64,000 nt of DNA from an uncultured Collinsella sp. (GCA_900546115.1 URBQ01000001.1:1-64000), one strand, 5' to 3'. Positions 36,598 to 46,517 are shown, numbered from the stretch's first letter. Notes: generated from the sequence alone by a model not told the origin. Program-made: numbers and translations.

Positions 36598-36720
36598 GAA
36601 GCTGCATGTCGCTTTTTGAGCGGGTGATTTCGGCATGCAATGTTTTCGGTATTGATCGTGGTCGTGGATGAATGATGTTCTAGAATGTTCATACTGTCAC
36701 ATAAACGAACAGGAGCGAAC

Positions 36721-37365
36721 ATGCATATCTACTCTGTATCAGATCCCGAGTTCAAATCCTATGGTCGCGTGTGGGACGACGTGCCGTCCAACCTGACCGC
36801 CCCGCTTGTCGAGGCGCTTGCGGCTACTCCCATTCCCGAGGGCACCAAGTACGTGGCCTCCGCACCCGAGCTCGAGCAGGTTGAGGGTGTCGACACGCTC
36901 GGCCTGCTCATGTACGGCGGCCGTCCGTTCCAGCCGGGCTGGTGCAACGGCCACAACACGCGCCTCAACTGTCTGGAGTATCACCGTGCCAGTGAGTTTA
37001 ATTTGGGTGCGCGCGACTTTATTCTGCTGCTGGCCAAGCGCGAGCAAATTGTCGACGGCAAGCTCGACACCGCTCAGGTCAAGGCCTTTCGCGTGCCCGC
37101 CGGCACGCTCGTCGAGGTTTACGCCACCACGCTTCACTACACGCCCTGCATGGTCGACGACGGCGGCTTTCAGGTGATGGTGGCGCTGCCGGCGGGCACC
37201 AACGGCCCGCGCCCCGAGGCTGCAGCCGACATGCCTGCCGCCGGTGACAGCTACTGCTACTGGAAGGCCGACAAGTGGGTCCTCTGCCACGCCGACAGCC
37301 CCAAGGCGGCCGAGGGCGGTTACGTGGGCCTCATCGGCAAAAACCTCGACATCACCTGCGACTAG
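36721..37365 (+). CDS. DUF4867 family protein
   Basis: This 214-residue cytoplasmic protein is of a family seen near sugar-utilisation genes; its activity is unknown to me. It has a cupin-like look: LNCLEYHRASEFNLG, then FRVPAGTLVEVYATTLHYTPC with histidines that could bind metal. The ATG has AGGAGCGAAC upstream. It is back at the GC-rich composition of the main chromosome. A GH1 gene follows after 264 bp that hold two hairpins. Confidence 0.7.
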   Translation: MHIYSVSDPEFKSYGRVWDDVPSNLTAPLVEALAATPIPEGTKYVASAPELEQVEGVDTLGLLMYGGRPFQPGWCNGHNTRLNCLEYHRASEFNLGARDFILLLAKREQIVDGKLDTAQVKAFRVPAGTLVEVYATTLHYTPCMVDDGGFQVMVALPAGTNGPRPEAAADMPAAGDSYCYWKADKWVLCHADSPKAAEGGYVGLIGKNLDITCD

Positions 37366-37379
37366 GGGCTTTTGTTTTA

Positions 37380-37424
37380 ATCTGTAACACCTGGCGGGCT
37401 AAATCGTCTCTACCTGTTACAGAT
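37380..37424. repeat. Inverted repeat ATCTGTAACA/TGTTACAGAT
   Basis: Perfect 10-bp arms enclose 25 bases, just after the DUF4867 stop and before a stronger hairpin. Confidence 0.6.
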
Positions 37425-37433
37425 CAAGACAAA

Positions 37434-37486
37434 CCGCCCCAAACCACCACAAAGGTGCCTGTCCCCTTTGTGGTGGTTTGGGGCGG
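37434..37486. repeat. Perfect 22-bp hairpin (CCACCACAAAGG family), copy 1
   Basis: Arms 37434-37455 and 37465-37486 are perfectly complementary with a 9-base loop, TGCCTGTCC. The inner 14 bp and the loop recur in opposite orientation at 43658-43693. The remaining sequence to 37629 is the GH1 leader with no clear gene. Confidence 0.85.
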
Positions 37487-37626
37487 CGGTATCAGAAAGT
37501 GTCAGGCAGGGGCGGCTGCCGGACGCCCGCGCGCGAAAAGAAGTGTCGACCTGCGTTGCTGTCGTTGAGCGGCGCGCTGTTTGCGGGGATACTGAAGCTA
37601 CGACAAACAGCGTGTGAAAGGATTGA

Positions 37627-39060
<1,434 letters not shown>

Positions 39061-39089
39061 GCGTTCTCAACAGCAATAGCATCCTAACC

Positions 39090-39140
39090 AAGGCGCCCGG
39101 CGAGCAGCCTATGCCCGTCGGGTGCCTTGTTAAAAGAAGT
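39090..39140 (+). terminator. Terminator after GH1; left copy of a direct repeat
   Basis: AAGGCGCCCGGCGAG pairs imperfectly with the CCCGTCGGGTGCCTT side. The segment 39098-39140 is repeated at 40624-40667 on the other side of the DUF4143 gene with few differences. Confidence 0.65.
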
Positions 39141-39157
39141 AAAAACTTGCAATTGCA

Positions 39158-40423
39158 CTACGGCGCGAGCACATCCAGCGGAACAACTTGGACGCCGCGG
39201 TCAGTGACATAGGCTTGTGAACCAAATCCAATGATTACGACTTTCGAAACTGGCGGGTTGTTTCCGGCGGCAACCATACGCTTCTCGACAGCAATAAGGC
39301 TGTCAGACGCCTCTTCGATTTGGGCGGAGCTGAGCTTGATTTCGACCGGGATCCACGTTCCACCGGGAGCCGCAATGACTGCATCGACTTCTAGATCGCG
39401 AGAATCGTGATAGTGATAGAGGCCCATTCCATTTGCCTGCGCATAAACCCACAAATCATGAAGGGCCAACGATTCAAAAAGCAGCCCAAGCGTCTTGAAA
39501 TCTAGCAGCAATGTCGCCGGAGTCGCTCCGAGCGCAGCGGCCGCCAGTGACGGATCAGCGAGATGATGCTTCTTCGATTCTCTTAAGTGCACGGGAGATC
39601 TCATTGCGGGGTTCCATGCGGGAATATCGCGAACGAAACTAACCCGAGCGAGAAGGGATATATATGATGCCGCCGTTTGTCTCGATACTTCTCCACCAAG
39701 ATCGGCTACGAGCGTCTTGAGTGTCGCCAAAGTGGATTCATTGCGCGCAAGCGATTCGATGACAGCTTTGACCTTTTCAGGGTCGCGGCGAGAGCCGTCG
39801 ACACGAGACAAATCTTCTTCGGCGACTATGCCGATGTAACGTTTCGCCATCGCCGACGCAGCCAGCGCATCGCGACCGACCGCCGCGGGCCATCCGCCAC
39901 GGACAACGTACTCGGCAATCGAGGCGGAATCCAGCGATCCGAAAGCGCCATTGAACTTTTCGCCAGAAATAATGCCCGACAGCTTAACCGCGCCGCTGGA
40001 TTTCCCAAGCTCGAAAAGCGTCATGGTATCCATGCGCAATTTAGCGAACCTTCCAGCGCCACTGTGCATTGGACGTTCGTCGTCTCGCGGTGTCGCTGAC
40101 CCCGTAAATATGAACTGACCAGGCTCGCCGCTGCGGTTGTCGCACTCAAACCGTGCCGCGTCCCAAAGTTTCGGAACCTCCTGCCACTCGTCAATCAGCC
40201 GCGGCACCTCGCCGGAAACGGCAAGAGCCGGGTCAGTCTCGGCACGCAAGCGATTCTCGAAGTTGCGGGACGGGTCCATGAGAAGGAGCCTGGACGCCGC
40301 ACGGGTCTCGGCCGTGGTCGTCTTTCCGCACCATTTCGGTCCTTCGATGAGAACGGCGCCGAATATACCCAGCAGCTGGTCAAGCTCATTTTCGATAATT
40401 CTAGTGTAGTACTTCTTTGGCAT
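39158..40423 (-). CDS. AAA ATPase with DUF4143 domain
   Basis: This is a 421-residue P-loop protein. The N-terminal AAA domain has Walker A EGPKWCGKTTTAE (about 28-40), Walker B LIDEWQEVPK and a sensor-like FIFTGSATP. The C-terminal DUF4143 (about 200-400) resembles a nuclease fold, with VDAVIAAPGGTWIPVEIKLS giving an E/D-xK type motif. Such proteins are common, patchily distributed accessory genes, sometimes linked to defence or toxin-antitoxin function. It lies on the opposite strand to its neighbours, between 43-bp direct repeats, and has an AT-rich promoter region with repeated ATTTAACCAAATAT, all suggesting acquisition. Confidence 0.88.
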   Translation of the reverse strand: MPKKYYTRIIENELDQLLGIFGAVLIEGPKWCGKTTTAETRAASRLLLMDPSRNFENRLRAETDPALAVSGEVPRLIDEWQEVPKLWDAARFECDNRSGEPGQFIFTGSATPRDDERPMHSGAGRFAKLRMDTMTLFELGKSSGAVKLSGIISGEKFNGAFGSLDSASIAEYVVRGGWPAAVGRDALAASAMAKRYIGIVAEEDLSRVDGSRRDPEKVKAVIESLARNESTLATLKTLVADLGGEVSRQTAASYISLLARVSFVRDIPAWNPAMRSPVHLRESKKHHLADPSLAAAALGATPATLLLDFKTLGLLFESLALHDLWVYAQANGMGLYHYHDSRDLEVDAVIAAPGGTWIPVEIKLSSAQIEEASDSLIAVEKRMVAAGNNPPVSKVVIIGFGSQAYVTDRGVQVVPLDVLAP

Positions 40424-40448
40424 AATTATCACCATTGTTTACCAGTAC

Positions 40449-40500
40449 ATTTAACCAAATATACAGTTACTATTTAACCAAATATCAATTCTTTGGTTAA
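40449..40500. promoter_or_regulatory. Repeated ATTTAACCAAATAT sites upstream of the DUF4143 gene
   Basis: Direct repeats at 40449-40462 and 40472-40485 and an inverted half (TTTGGTTAA, 40492-40500) lie just upstream of the minus-strand start. The AT-rich block is unlike the rest of the window and fits an operator or promoter. Confidence 0.45.
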
Positions 40501-40623
40501 CCATATTTACGCATTTCAATTAACGAAACAGATTAAACATGTACTGTTTGAGTTGGCACTTGGGAAATCTCTCGCTGGGCAATCCGTTGCTACGGCTGAG
40601 GCCTCTTCGTCGAACCGACACCC

Positions 40624-40667
40624 CCGGCGAGCAACTTATGCCCGCCGGGCGCCTTGTTAAAAGAAGT
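40624..40667. repeat. Right copy of the 43-bp direct repeat
   Basis: This matches 39098-39140 (CGGCGAGCA, then TATGCCCG, GCCTTGTTAAAAGAAGT). Beyond it both copies continue into AGAAGT/AAAACTTGCAA. The rest of 40436-40806 holds an AT-rich promoter region and the mgtA terminator; I see no gene. Confidence 0.7.
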
Positions 40668-40737
40668 GAAAGAAAGCAAAAGAAGTTAAAACTTGCAAAA
40701 GAAATTAAAGCGGGGGTGAGGGGCGTTTTTAGCTGTT

Positions 40738-40779
40738 TTGGGCCGCCGCGGCCAGCGGGGGCGGGTCGCGGCGGCCCAA
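40738..40779 (-). terminator. Strong GC hairpin after mgtA
   Basis: GGGCCGCCGCG pairs with CGCGGCGGCCC around a GC-rich loop about 30 bp beyond the mgtA stop. The T run on the minus strand is short. Confidence 0.55.
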
Positions 40780-40806
40780 ACATCCTTGACGAGGGTGCCG
40801 GTGAAG

Positions 40807-43575
40807 TTACAGCAGCTCGCCGTGGCGGGCGATGTAGCGGCGCTTGGCCAGTTGGGTGAGCGCGATGTAGGCGGCGACAATGCCGATGAGCAGCGCGAAG
40901 AAGATTGGCGGCAGCGGCATGAGACCCAGCGCATCGGCGATGGGGCTTGCCGGCAGCCAAGTGACGAGCACCAGGCCCAGCACGGTGAGGAGGCACAGCG
41001 CGGGCGCGGCGTGGTCGCGCAGGCTCGGTAGGCGCGGGGAGCGCAGCATGTGGATTACGAGCGTCTGCGACCACATGGACTCGACAAACCAGCCGCTCTG
41101 GAAGATTGCGGCGAAGGTCGTCATGCCCGCGACGTTGCCCGCGGCGGCAAGCTTTGCCCAGCTCGCGCCCACGGTGGCGGGGCACACCACAAAGAAGAGC
41201 GCGGCGAAGGTCACGATGTCAAACAGCGAGCTCGCGGGGCCCAGCTCGAGCATAAAGCCCTGAATGGACGCGGCGTCCCAGGCGCGCGGACGGACGGTCC
41301 AGGCGTCGTCGACGGTGTCCCACGGCAGCGCGATGCACACGATCTCGTAGACCAGCGACAGCAGCACCAGCTGCAGAGCGCTCATGGGCAAGAACGGCAA
41401 GAACAGGCTCGCGACGGTCACGGATAGCACGTTGCCAAAGTTGGAGCTCACCGTGGTCTTGAGGTACTTGAGTAGGTTGCCGTAGGTGCGGCGGCCTTCG
41501 ATGATGCCGCGCTCGAGCACGCCCAGGTCCTTCTGGAGCAAGATGATATCGGCGGATTCCTTGGCGATGTCGACGGCGGAGTCGACCGAGATGCCGCAGT
41601 CGCTCGCGCGCATGGCGGCGGCGTCGTTGATGCCGTCACCCATAAAGCCCACGGTGTGACCGAGCAGCTCGCGCATGACGCGCACCAGGCGCGCCTTCTG
41701 CAGAGGCGAGAGCTTGGCGAAGAGGTGGGTGTTCTCGGCGCGCTCGGCAAGTTCGGCGTCATCGAGCGCATCGATCTCGGAGCCGAGCAAGACGTTGCTC
41801 GCGTCGATGCCGATCTGCTCGCAGACGGTGGCGGCGACACGGTCATTGTCGCCGGTCAGGACCTTAACGGCGACGCCCTTGGCCTCGAGGGTGGCGACGG
41901 CGCCCGCGGCACTTGCTTTGGGCGGATCGAGGAAGGCCAAAAAGCCCATCAGCACCATGTCGCACTCGTCGGCGATGCCAAACTCGCCCACGCAGCGCGG
42001 GTCGGTCTTCTGCGCCACAGCAATCACGCGCAGGCCCTCGGCGTTGAGCCCGGCTACCTGCTTTCGAATCTGGGTGAGCTTATCTTCGGTGAGCGGCTGG
42101 GCGGCACCATCGACCTCGACAAAGGAGCAGATCTCGAGCATTTCCTCGGCAGCTCCCTTGGTGACCATCTGGGTTTTGCCTTGGGCATCGGCGACAACTA
42201 CGCTCAGGCGACGGCGCGAGAAATCGAAGGGCACCTCGTCGACCTTGGTATAGCGGTCGCGCAGGCTCTGGCCCAGCATGGAATCGGGTGCTGCGGCCGA
42301 GGGCGTCACATCGGCGCGGTCGATGACGGCCAGGTCGATAAGGTTCTTGAGGCCGGTCTGGAAGAAGCTGTTCAAAAACGCATGGCGCAGCACGCGTGCG
42401 TCTTCGTTGCCGTCGGTGTTGAGGTAGCGCTCGAGCACGATGCGGTCTTCGGTGAGGGTGCCGGTCTTGTCGCAGCACAGGACGTCCATCGCGCCCAGGT
42501 TTTGGATTGCTGGCAGCTCCTTGACGATAACCTGGCGACGGGCGAGGTCCTTGGCGCCCTGCGACAGGCTCGTGGTCACGATGACGGGAAGCATCTGCGG
42601 CGTGATGCCCACGGCCACGCTCGTGGCGAACAACAGCGCATCGATGACGTTGCCCTTGGTGGCGGCGTTGATGGCAAAGACGGCCGGCGCCATAACGAGC
42701 ATGAGGCGTACGAGCAACATGGAGACGCTCGAGACGCCGCGGTCAAACGCGCTCTTCTCGCCGCGCCCGTTGAGCATCTTGGCGATGCCGCCCAGGTAAG
42801 TGTCCGAGCCGGTGGCTACGACAAGTGCCATAGCGGTGCCGTTTTGCACGGAGGTGCCGGTAAAGACGATGTTTTTGCAGGCAGAGAGCGGCAGTGCGGA
42901 GTCGTCGGCGCCCTCGACGACGGTGATGGCAGCGGTCTTCTCGACAGCCTCACTCTCGCCGGTGAGTGCGGACTCGATCACAAACAGGTCGCGCGCGGTG
43001 ATGATGCGGGCATCGGCCGGCACCATGTCGCCGGCAGAGAGGCGGATCACATCACCGGGGACGAGCTCGTCGAAGGGGATCTCGACGCGCTCACCGTCGC
43101 GCAGAGCGGTGCAAGTGTTGGAGACCAGGTCCTTGAGGGCCTCGGTCGCATTGCCGCTGCGGGCTTCTTGGATAAACTTCATACCGCCCGATACCAGCAA
43201 CATGATGCCGATGACGATGACCGTGGAGGGGTCGCGCTGCGGTTCGGGCACGGCGAGCACGTCGATGTAGAGCGAGACCAGCGCGAGAGCGGCGAGGATG
43301 CCGGCGAAGGGGTCGACAAAGGCGTCGGCGATACGGCGGGCGAGTGTCTTGGTCGGCGCCTCGATGGTGTTGGGGCCGGAGGCGTCCAGGCGCTCGGTTG
43401 CCTGCTCGGCGGTGAGGCCGTCGGCTGTGGCGTCGAGCAGCACGAGGGCATCCTCGGCGCTATGGGTGGCGGCGAATATGGTGTTCTTGGACATGCCGGT
43501 ATGAGCGGCGGGGCGCGCCGTGCGGCGGCGCTTGGAGATGGCTTCGAGTACCGTGGCGGTTTTGAGCATCAGCAT
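40807..43575 (-). CDS. mgtA: Mg2+-importing P-type ATPase
   Basis: This 922-residue P3B-type ATPase imports Mg2+. It has the actuator TGES (205-208), the phosphorylation site DKTGT (D369-T373), MVTKGAAEEML in the nucleotide domain, GDGIND in the hinge, and ten predicted membrane helices. The ATG has AAGGAGG six bases upstream. The first 27 residues are a basic extension. It stands alone on the minus strand with a 200-bp leader that contains a short open frame with a perfect ribosome-binding site and a hairpin element. Confidence 0.94.
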   Translation of the reverse strand: MLMLKTATVLEAISKRRRTARPAAHTGMSKNTIFAATHSAEDALVLLDATADGLTAEQATERLDASGPNTIEAPTKTLARRIADAFVDPFAGILAALALVSLYIDVLAVPEPQRDPSTVIVIGIMLLVSGGMKFIQEARSGNATEALKDLVSNTCTALRDGERVEIPFDELVPGDVIRLSAGDMVPADARIITARDLFVIESALTGESEAVEKTAAITVVEGADDSALPLSACKNIVFTGTSVQNGTAMALVVATGSDTYLGGIAKMLNGRGEKSAFDRGVSSVSMLLVRLMLVMAPAVFAINAATKGNVIDALLFATSVAVGITPQMLPVIVTTSLSQGAKDLARRQVIVKELPAIQNLGAMDVLCCDKTGTLTEDRIVLERYLNTDGNEDARVLRHAFLNSFFQTGLKNLIDLAVIDRADVTPSAAAPDSMLGQSLRDRYTKVDEVPFDFSRRRLSVVVADAQGKTQMVTKGAAEEMLEICSFVEVDGAAQPLTEDKLTQIRKQVAGLNAEGLRVIAVAQKTDPRCVGEFGIADECDMVLMGFLAFLDPPKASAAGAVATLEAKGVAVKVLTGDNDRVAATVCEQIGIDASNVLLGSEIDALDDAELAERAENTHLFAKLSPLQKARLVRVMRELLGHTVGFMGDGINDAAAMRASDCGISVDSAVDIAKESADIILLQKDLGVLERGIIEGRRTYGNLLKYLKTTVSSNFGNVLSVTVASLFLPFLPMSALQLVLLSLVYEIVCIALPWDTVDDAWTVRPRAWDAASIQGFMLELGPASSLFDIVTFAALFFVVCPATVGASWAKLAAAGNVAGMTTFAAIFQSGWFVESMWSQTLVIHMLRSPRLPSLRDHAAPALCLLTVLGLVLVTWLPASPIADALGLMPLPPIFFALLIGIVAAYIALTQLAKRRYIARHGELL

Positions 43576-43657
43576 AGGGTCCTCCTTGTTGAAGGGAGTT
43601 AGCGTACGTGTCGTATGTGCTTCAAAAAACCTAGATGTCGCTCACGTCATGCTTTCG

Positions 43658-43693
43658 AACCACCACAAAGGGACAGGCACCTTTGTGGTGGTT
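43658..43693. repeat. CCACCACAAAGG hairpin, copy 2 (inverted orientation)
   Basis: Arms 43658-43671 and 43680-43693 (AACCACCACAAAGG and complement) enclose GACAGGCA, the reverse of the loop at 37456-37464. It lies in the mgtA leader, between the mini-ORF and the gene. Confidence 0.8.
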
Positions 43694-43714
43694 TTGACGA
43701 TCGGCTGTTGGCGC

Positions 43715-43786
43715 TTATGCGTGCGCGGAATCCTCGCGGCGTGCCGAGGGCGACATGCAGGTTTTTCGACTATGACTGCCTTCCAT
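43715..43786 (-). CDS. Candidate 23-residue leader peptide upstream of mgtA
   Basis: The minus-strand frame ATG to TAA encodes a 23-residue peptide that starts MEGSHSRKTC and ends REDSAHA. AAGGAGGTG lies five bases before the ATG, an almost ideal ribosome-binding site. It is in the 5' leader of mgtA, about 140 bp upstream of that start. By analogy with MgtL of enterobacteria it could control mgtA, but it lacks the Pro/Asp-rich stretch of MgtL and no homology is claimed. A chance frame is possible. Confidence 0.4.
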   Translation of the reverse strand: MEGSHSRKTCMSPSARREDSAHA

Positions 43787-44010
43787 GGCACACCTCCTTA
43801 AGGCCGGGCGCGGCGCGCTTTGGGTATCTCGTACCCGTTACAATCCGCCCGTATTCTTGATGAGGGGGTTTGCCGTGTCAACCCCAATGTTTGGAAAACC
43901 ATTGCCCCTGACAAAGCCTTTACAGAATGCCGAGGCCCCAAAGCGCGCCCGCAACGCGCCCTGCCTGCGCTAAACTGGAAGGCACGTACGCGATTACGAG
44001 AGGAGCCCGC

Positions 44011-44691
44011 ATGGAGGCTTACAAGCAAGAGTTCATCAAGTTCATGGTTGAGTCCGACGTTCTTAAATTCGGCAGCTTTACGCTCAAGAGCGGCCGTCAG
44101 TCTCCGTTCTTTATGAACGCCGGCGCTTATGTGACGGGCTACCAGCTCAAGAAGCTGGGCGAGTATTACGCCCAGGCCATCCACGATAACTTTGGCGACG
44201 ACTTTGACGTGCTGTTTGGGCCGGCCTACAAGGGCATTCCCCTGGCCGTCGTGACCGCCATTGCCTACCACGAGCTGTACGGCAAGGAGGTCAAGTACTG
44301 CTGCGACCGCAAGGAGGCCAAGGACCACGGCGCCGACAAGGGCAACCTGCTGGGCTATGAGCCCCAGGACGGCGACCGCGTGGTCATGGTCGAGGACGTC
44401 ACCACCAGCGGCAAGTCCATCGACGAGACCTATCCCAAGGTCAAGGCTGCTGCCGATGTCGAGATCAAGGGCCTCATCGTATCCCTCAATCGCATGGAGG
44501 TCGGCAAGGGCGGCGTGACCACCGCGCAGAAGGAGATCGAGGCCAAGTACGGTTTTCCCGTCGCGAGCATCGTTTCCATGGCCGAGGTCGTCGAGACCCT
44601 CTACAACCACGAGATCGACGGTAAGGTCGTCATCGATGACGAGCTCAAGGCCGCCATCGACGCCTACTACGAGCAGTACGGAGCCAAGTAG
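44011..44691 (+). CDS. pyrE: Orotate phosphoribosyltransferase
   Basis: This 226-residue enzyme of pyrimidine synthesis joins orotate and PRPP to give OMP. The PRPP motif VVMVEDVTTSGKS is at 124-136; the catalytic loop KEAKDHGADKGNLLG and the FTLKSGRQSPFF N-terminal segment are intact. The ATG has GAGAGGAG upstream. It is alone here, away from other pyr genes. The region 43787-44010 before it shows no gene. Confidence 0.95.
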   Translation: MEAYKQEFIKFMVESDVLKFGSFTLKSGRQSPFFMNAGAYVTGYQLKKLGEYYAQAIHDNFGDDFDVLFGPAYKGIPLAVVTAIAYHELYGKEVKYCCDRKEAKDHGADKGNLLGYEPQDGDRVVMVEDVTTSGKSIDETYPKVKAAADVEIKGLIVSLNRMEVGKGGVTTAQKEIEAKYGFPVASIVSMAEVVETLYNHEIDGKVVIDDELKAAIDAYYEQYGAK

Positions 44692-44694
44692 GTA

Positions 44695-44722
44695 GTTACG
44701 CGGTTTTACCAAACCGCGTAAC
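44695..44722. repeat. Perfect 12-bp hairpin after pyrE
   Basis: GTTACGCGGTTT pairs with AAACCGCGTAAC around TACC. No T run follows. It starts three bases after the pyrE stop codon. Confidence 0.7.
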
Positions 44723-44735
44723 GGCTCGACGCTGC

Positions 44736-44833
44736 GCGGGCCGCATTTGGACAATCTGACGTTCAACTTCAAGGGCGCGACCAGAAGGTCAGCGCCCTTT
44801 CGTTTCACGTCACCTTGTCTCAAATGCGACCCG
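44736..44833. repeat. Long imperfect palindrome enclosing the pyrE terminator
   Basis: Outer arms CGGGCCGCATTTGGACA and TGTCTCAAATGCGACCCG are largely complementary. They enclose a terminator (44771-44805, AAGGGCGC/GCGCCCTT, then TCGTTT). The left end of the IS element follows 10 bp later. Confidence 0.5.
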
Positions 44834-44855
44834 CTCGCTCATATGACCCAATCCA

Positions 44856-45118
44856 CTGTCAAGGGCCACAATGGCCCCGCCGACCGCTTGCAATCGGTCG
44901 GCGGGGCCTGCCGTTAAACCCGTCCCGGTCCGCCCCCGGCATGTCATCGACGCCTTCGGCTCAGTCTCATATCCGCGGATACCGCTCCGGCGGCCCGCAA
45001 TCCTCTCCTTCGGCGGGGTTCCCCTAGTCTGTCTTCGCGCATGCGGCGGCCGCCGCGCGCACAGCGAGAACGGGGGTGTCCCCGAAGGCCGCCCGGCTCG
45101 CCGGGGCGGGGGCTATGT
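44856..45118 (-). ncRNA. Candidate bridge-RNA region of the IS110-family element
   Basis: This 263-bp non-coding segment between the transposase stop and the right end (in element orientation) has several strong hairpins, including GGCCCCGCCGACCG with CGGTCGGCGGGGCC at 44872-44907 and more near 44995-45110. IS1111-group elements express a bridge RNA from this position to pair target and donor DNA. RNA boundaries and guide loops cannot be set from one copy. Confidence 0.4.
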
Positions 45119-46240
45119 CTATTCCGCGCCCTCCCGGCACATCGTGCCGAGGGCCCACAGCCACCTCACGAGCTCGGCCGCGGTGGCCGCGTTAGCCTTC
45201 GCCTGGGGCATGCCGCGGGCGAGCATCTCCTCGCGCCGCCGCAGGAGCCGCTCGGATCCCTTCCTCCCGTGCATCCTTATCTCGAGGGGCACGCCCGTGT
45301 CCCTCGGCATGAGCTTCGGCTGGTGCCGCGCCGCGGCGTAGCACCATGAACCCTCAACGGCCAGCTTCCTCACGAGCGCGTTGCCCGCACCGCTGATGCC
45401 TCCGAGCCGCACGGAGTCGCCGCTCGACCTCTGACTCGGCGCGAGGCCGAAGTAGGCCGTCACCTGCCTGCCGGAGCGGAACCTCGAGAAGTCGCCGACC
45501 TCGGACGCGAAGGCGGCGGCGAGCGCGAACCCGCACCCCTTGATCGACTGGAGCGCCTCGACCTCGGCCGAGAGGGGGCCCGCCGCGACGGCGGCCCTGT
45601 ATTCGGCGAGGAGGGCCTCCCTCGTCTCGTCGGCCGCCTCGACCTCGTTCCTCAGCGCCGCAAGCGCCCGGATGCCTCCGTCGTCGGCGGGGTGTATGCC
45701 GTCGAGCCACCTGAGGAAGCCGTACGTCCAGTACTTCCGGGGGTTGCCGGCCGGCGTCGTGCCGCCGTAGACATAGCCGCGGCGGGCTAGGAACGCCAGG
45801 AGCCGCTGCTTCGCCGCCGCGAGCCTCGCGGTCGCCGCGTCGTGGGCGGCGGCGAGGTCCCTGAGCCCCTCGATCTCGGGGGACGGCACCCATACCGGGG
45901 TGACGTCGTGCGACAGTATCGCCTTGGCCATCCTGGCCGCGTCGTTGCGGTCGTTCTTGGACGAGAGGTCGGCAGCCGACCTCGGGACCTTGGAGACGGC
46001 CGCGACGACGCAGTCGACGCCGAGCCCGGAGAGCTCCCTTTGCGGGGCGAAGCCGAGGTAGCCGCTCTCGTAGGCGGCGAGCGACGGGCCGGGGAAGCCC
46101 GACATCCACTCCGCGACCTCGCCCCAGGGGTTGCCGCGGAACCTCCTCGTCACGGCCTCGCCCGTCTCCGCGTCGAGCGCGCAGACGGTGGTGGACCTGA
46201 GGTGTACGTCCATTCCGAAGGCGGTAGAATATCTAGGCAC
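45119..46240 (-). CDS. IS110-family transposase
   Basis: This 373-residue DEDD-type recombinase has the N-terminal RuvC-like domain starting FGMDVHLRSTTVCALD (first catalytic Asp at 10), then KNDRNDAARMAKA, a middle helical region, and the C-terminal Transposase_20 domain with IKGCGFALAAAFASEVGDF, FGLAPSQRSSGD and ISGAGNALVRKL, where the catalytic serine resides. Full length with no frameshift, so the element may be active. Its GC content is even higher than the host genes. Confidence 0.93.
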   Translation of the reverse strand: MPRYSTAFGMDVHLRSTTVCALDAETGEAVTRRFRGNPWGEVAEWMSGFPGPSLAAYESGYLGFAPQRELSGLGVDCVVAAVSKVPRSAADLSSKNDRNDAARMAKAILSHDVTPVWVPSPEIEGLRDLAAAHDAATARLAAAKQRLLAFLARRGYVYGGTTPAGNPRKYWTYGFLRWLDGIHPADDGGIRALAALRNEVEAADETREALLAEYRAAVAAGPLSAEVEALQSIKGCGFALAAAFASEVGDFSRFRSGRQVTAYFGLAPSQRSSGDSVRLGGISGAGNALVRKLAVEGSWCYAAARHQPKLMPRDTGVPLEIRMHGRKGSERLLRRREEMLARGMPQAKANAATAAELVRWLWALGTMCREGAE

Positions 46241-46408
46241 GGGAGCCTCCCAACCTCGTTGCGGCGCGGCTGCGCCTCTGGCACTTCAACAACATTGTCG
46301 CAGCCCCGACCCGCGGTCACGAGCGGGGGCTCCTGTCGTTTCCGTGCCCCTGGATTGGGTCATAGTGTCTGTCGTTGCCAAGACATCGGCGTTGCCGTTG
46401 CTGTGGGG

Positions 46409-46438
46409 TACTCATTGGGGACAGACTTAAATGACTAG
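46409..46438. repeat. GTCCCC hairpin element, reverse orientation
   Basis: TACTCATT and AAATGACTA-type arms surround GGGGACAGACTTAA; the same family as 6049-6077 and 9568-9727. It lies 45 bp outside the IS right end. Confidence 0.7.
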
Positions 46439-46445
46439 TCAGAGT

Positions 46446-46516
46446 GAGAGTGGATAATCTCCCGTTTTTGGCCTGTGTGCGGGCTCAAAGTGGGAGATTA
46501 TCCACCCTCGTCATTT
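46446..46516. repeat. TGGATAATCTCCC hairpin, copy 1
   Basis: TGGATAATCTCCC (46451-46463) and GGGAGATTATCCA (46492-46504) form the stem; an inner GCCTGTGTGCGGGC forms the tip. A near-identical copy in the same orientation lies at 53192-53262. Together they bracket the genes from 46587 to 53139. Confidence 0.85.
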
Positions 46517-46517
46517 T

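Larger units (their letters stand above)
44843..46363 (-). mobile_element. IS110-family element, IS1111-like, 1521 bp
   Basis: The element is bounded by 13-bp perfect inverted ends: ATGACCCAATCCA (44843-44855) and TGGATTGGGTCAT (46351-46363). It contains one full-length transposase gene on the minus strand. Short inverted ends and a longer non-coding segment downstream of the transposase (44856-45118) are features of the IS1111 branch. No target duplication is evident, as expected for this family. Confidence 0.8.

Noticed and set aside
43576..43714. Mg2+ riboswitch in the mgtA leader
   Set aside because: No M-box consensus is visible; the notable features are a dispersed hairpin and the short leader frame.
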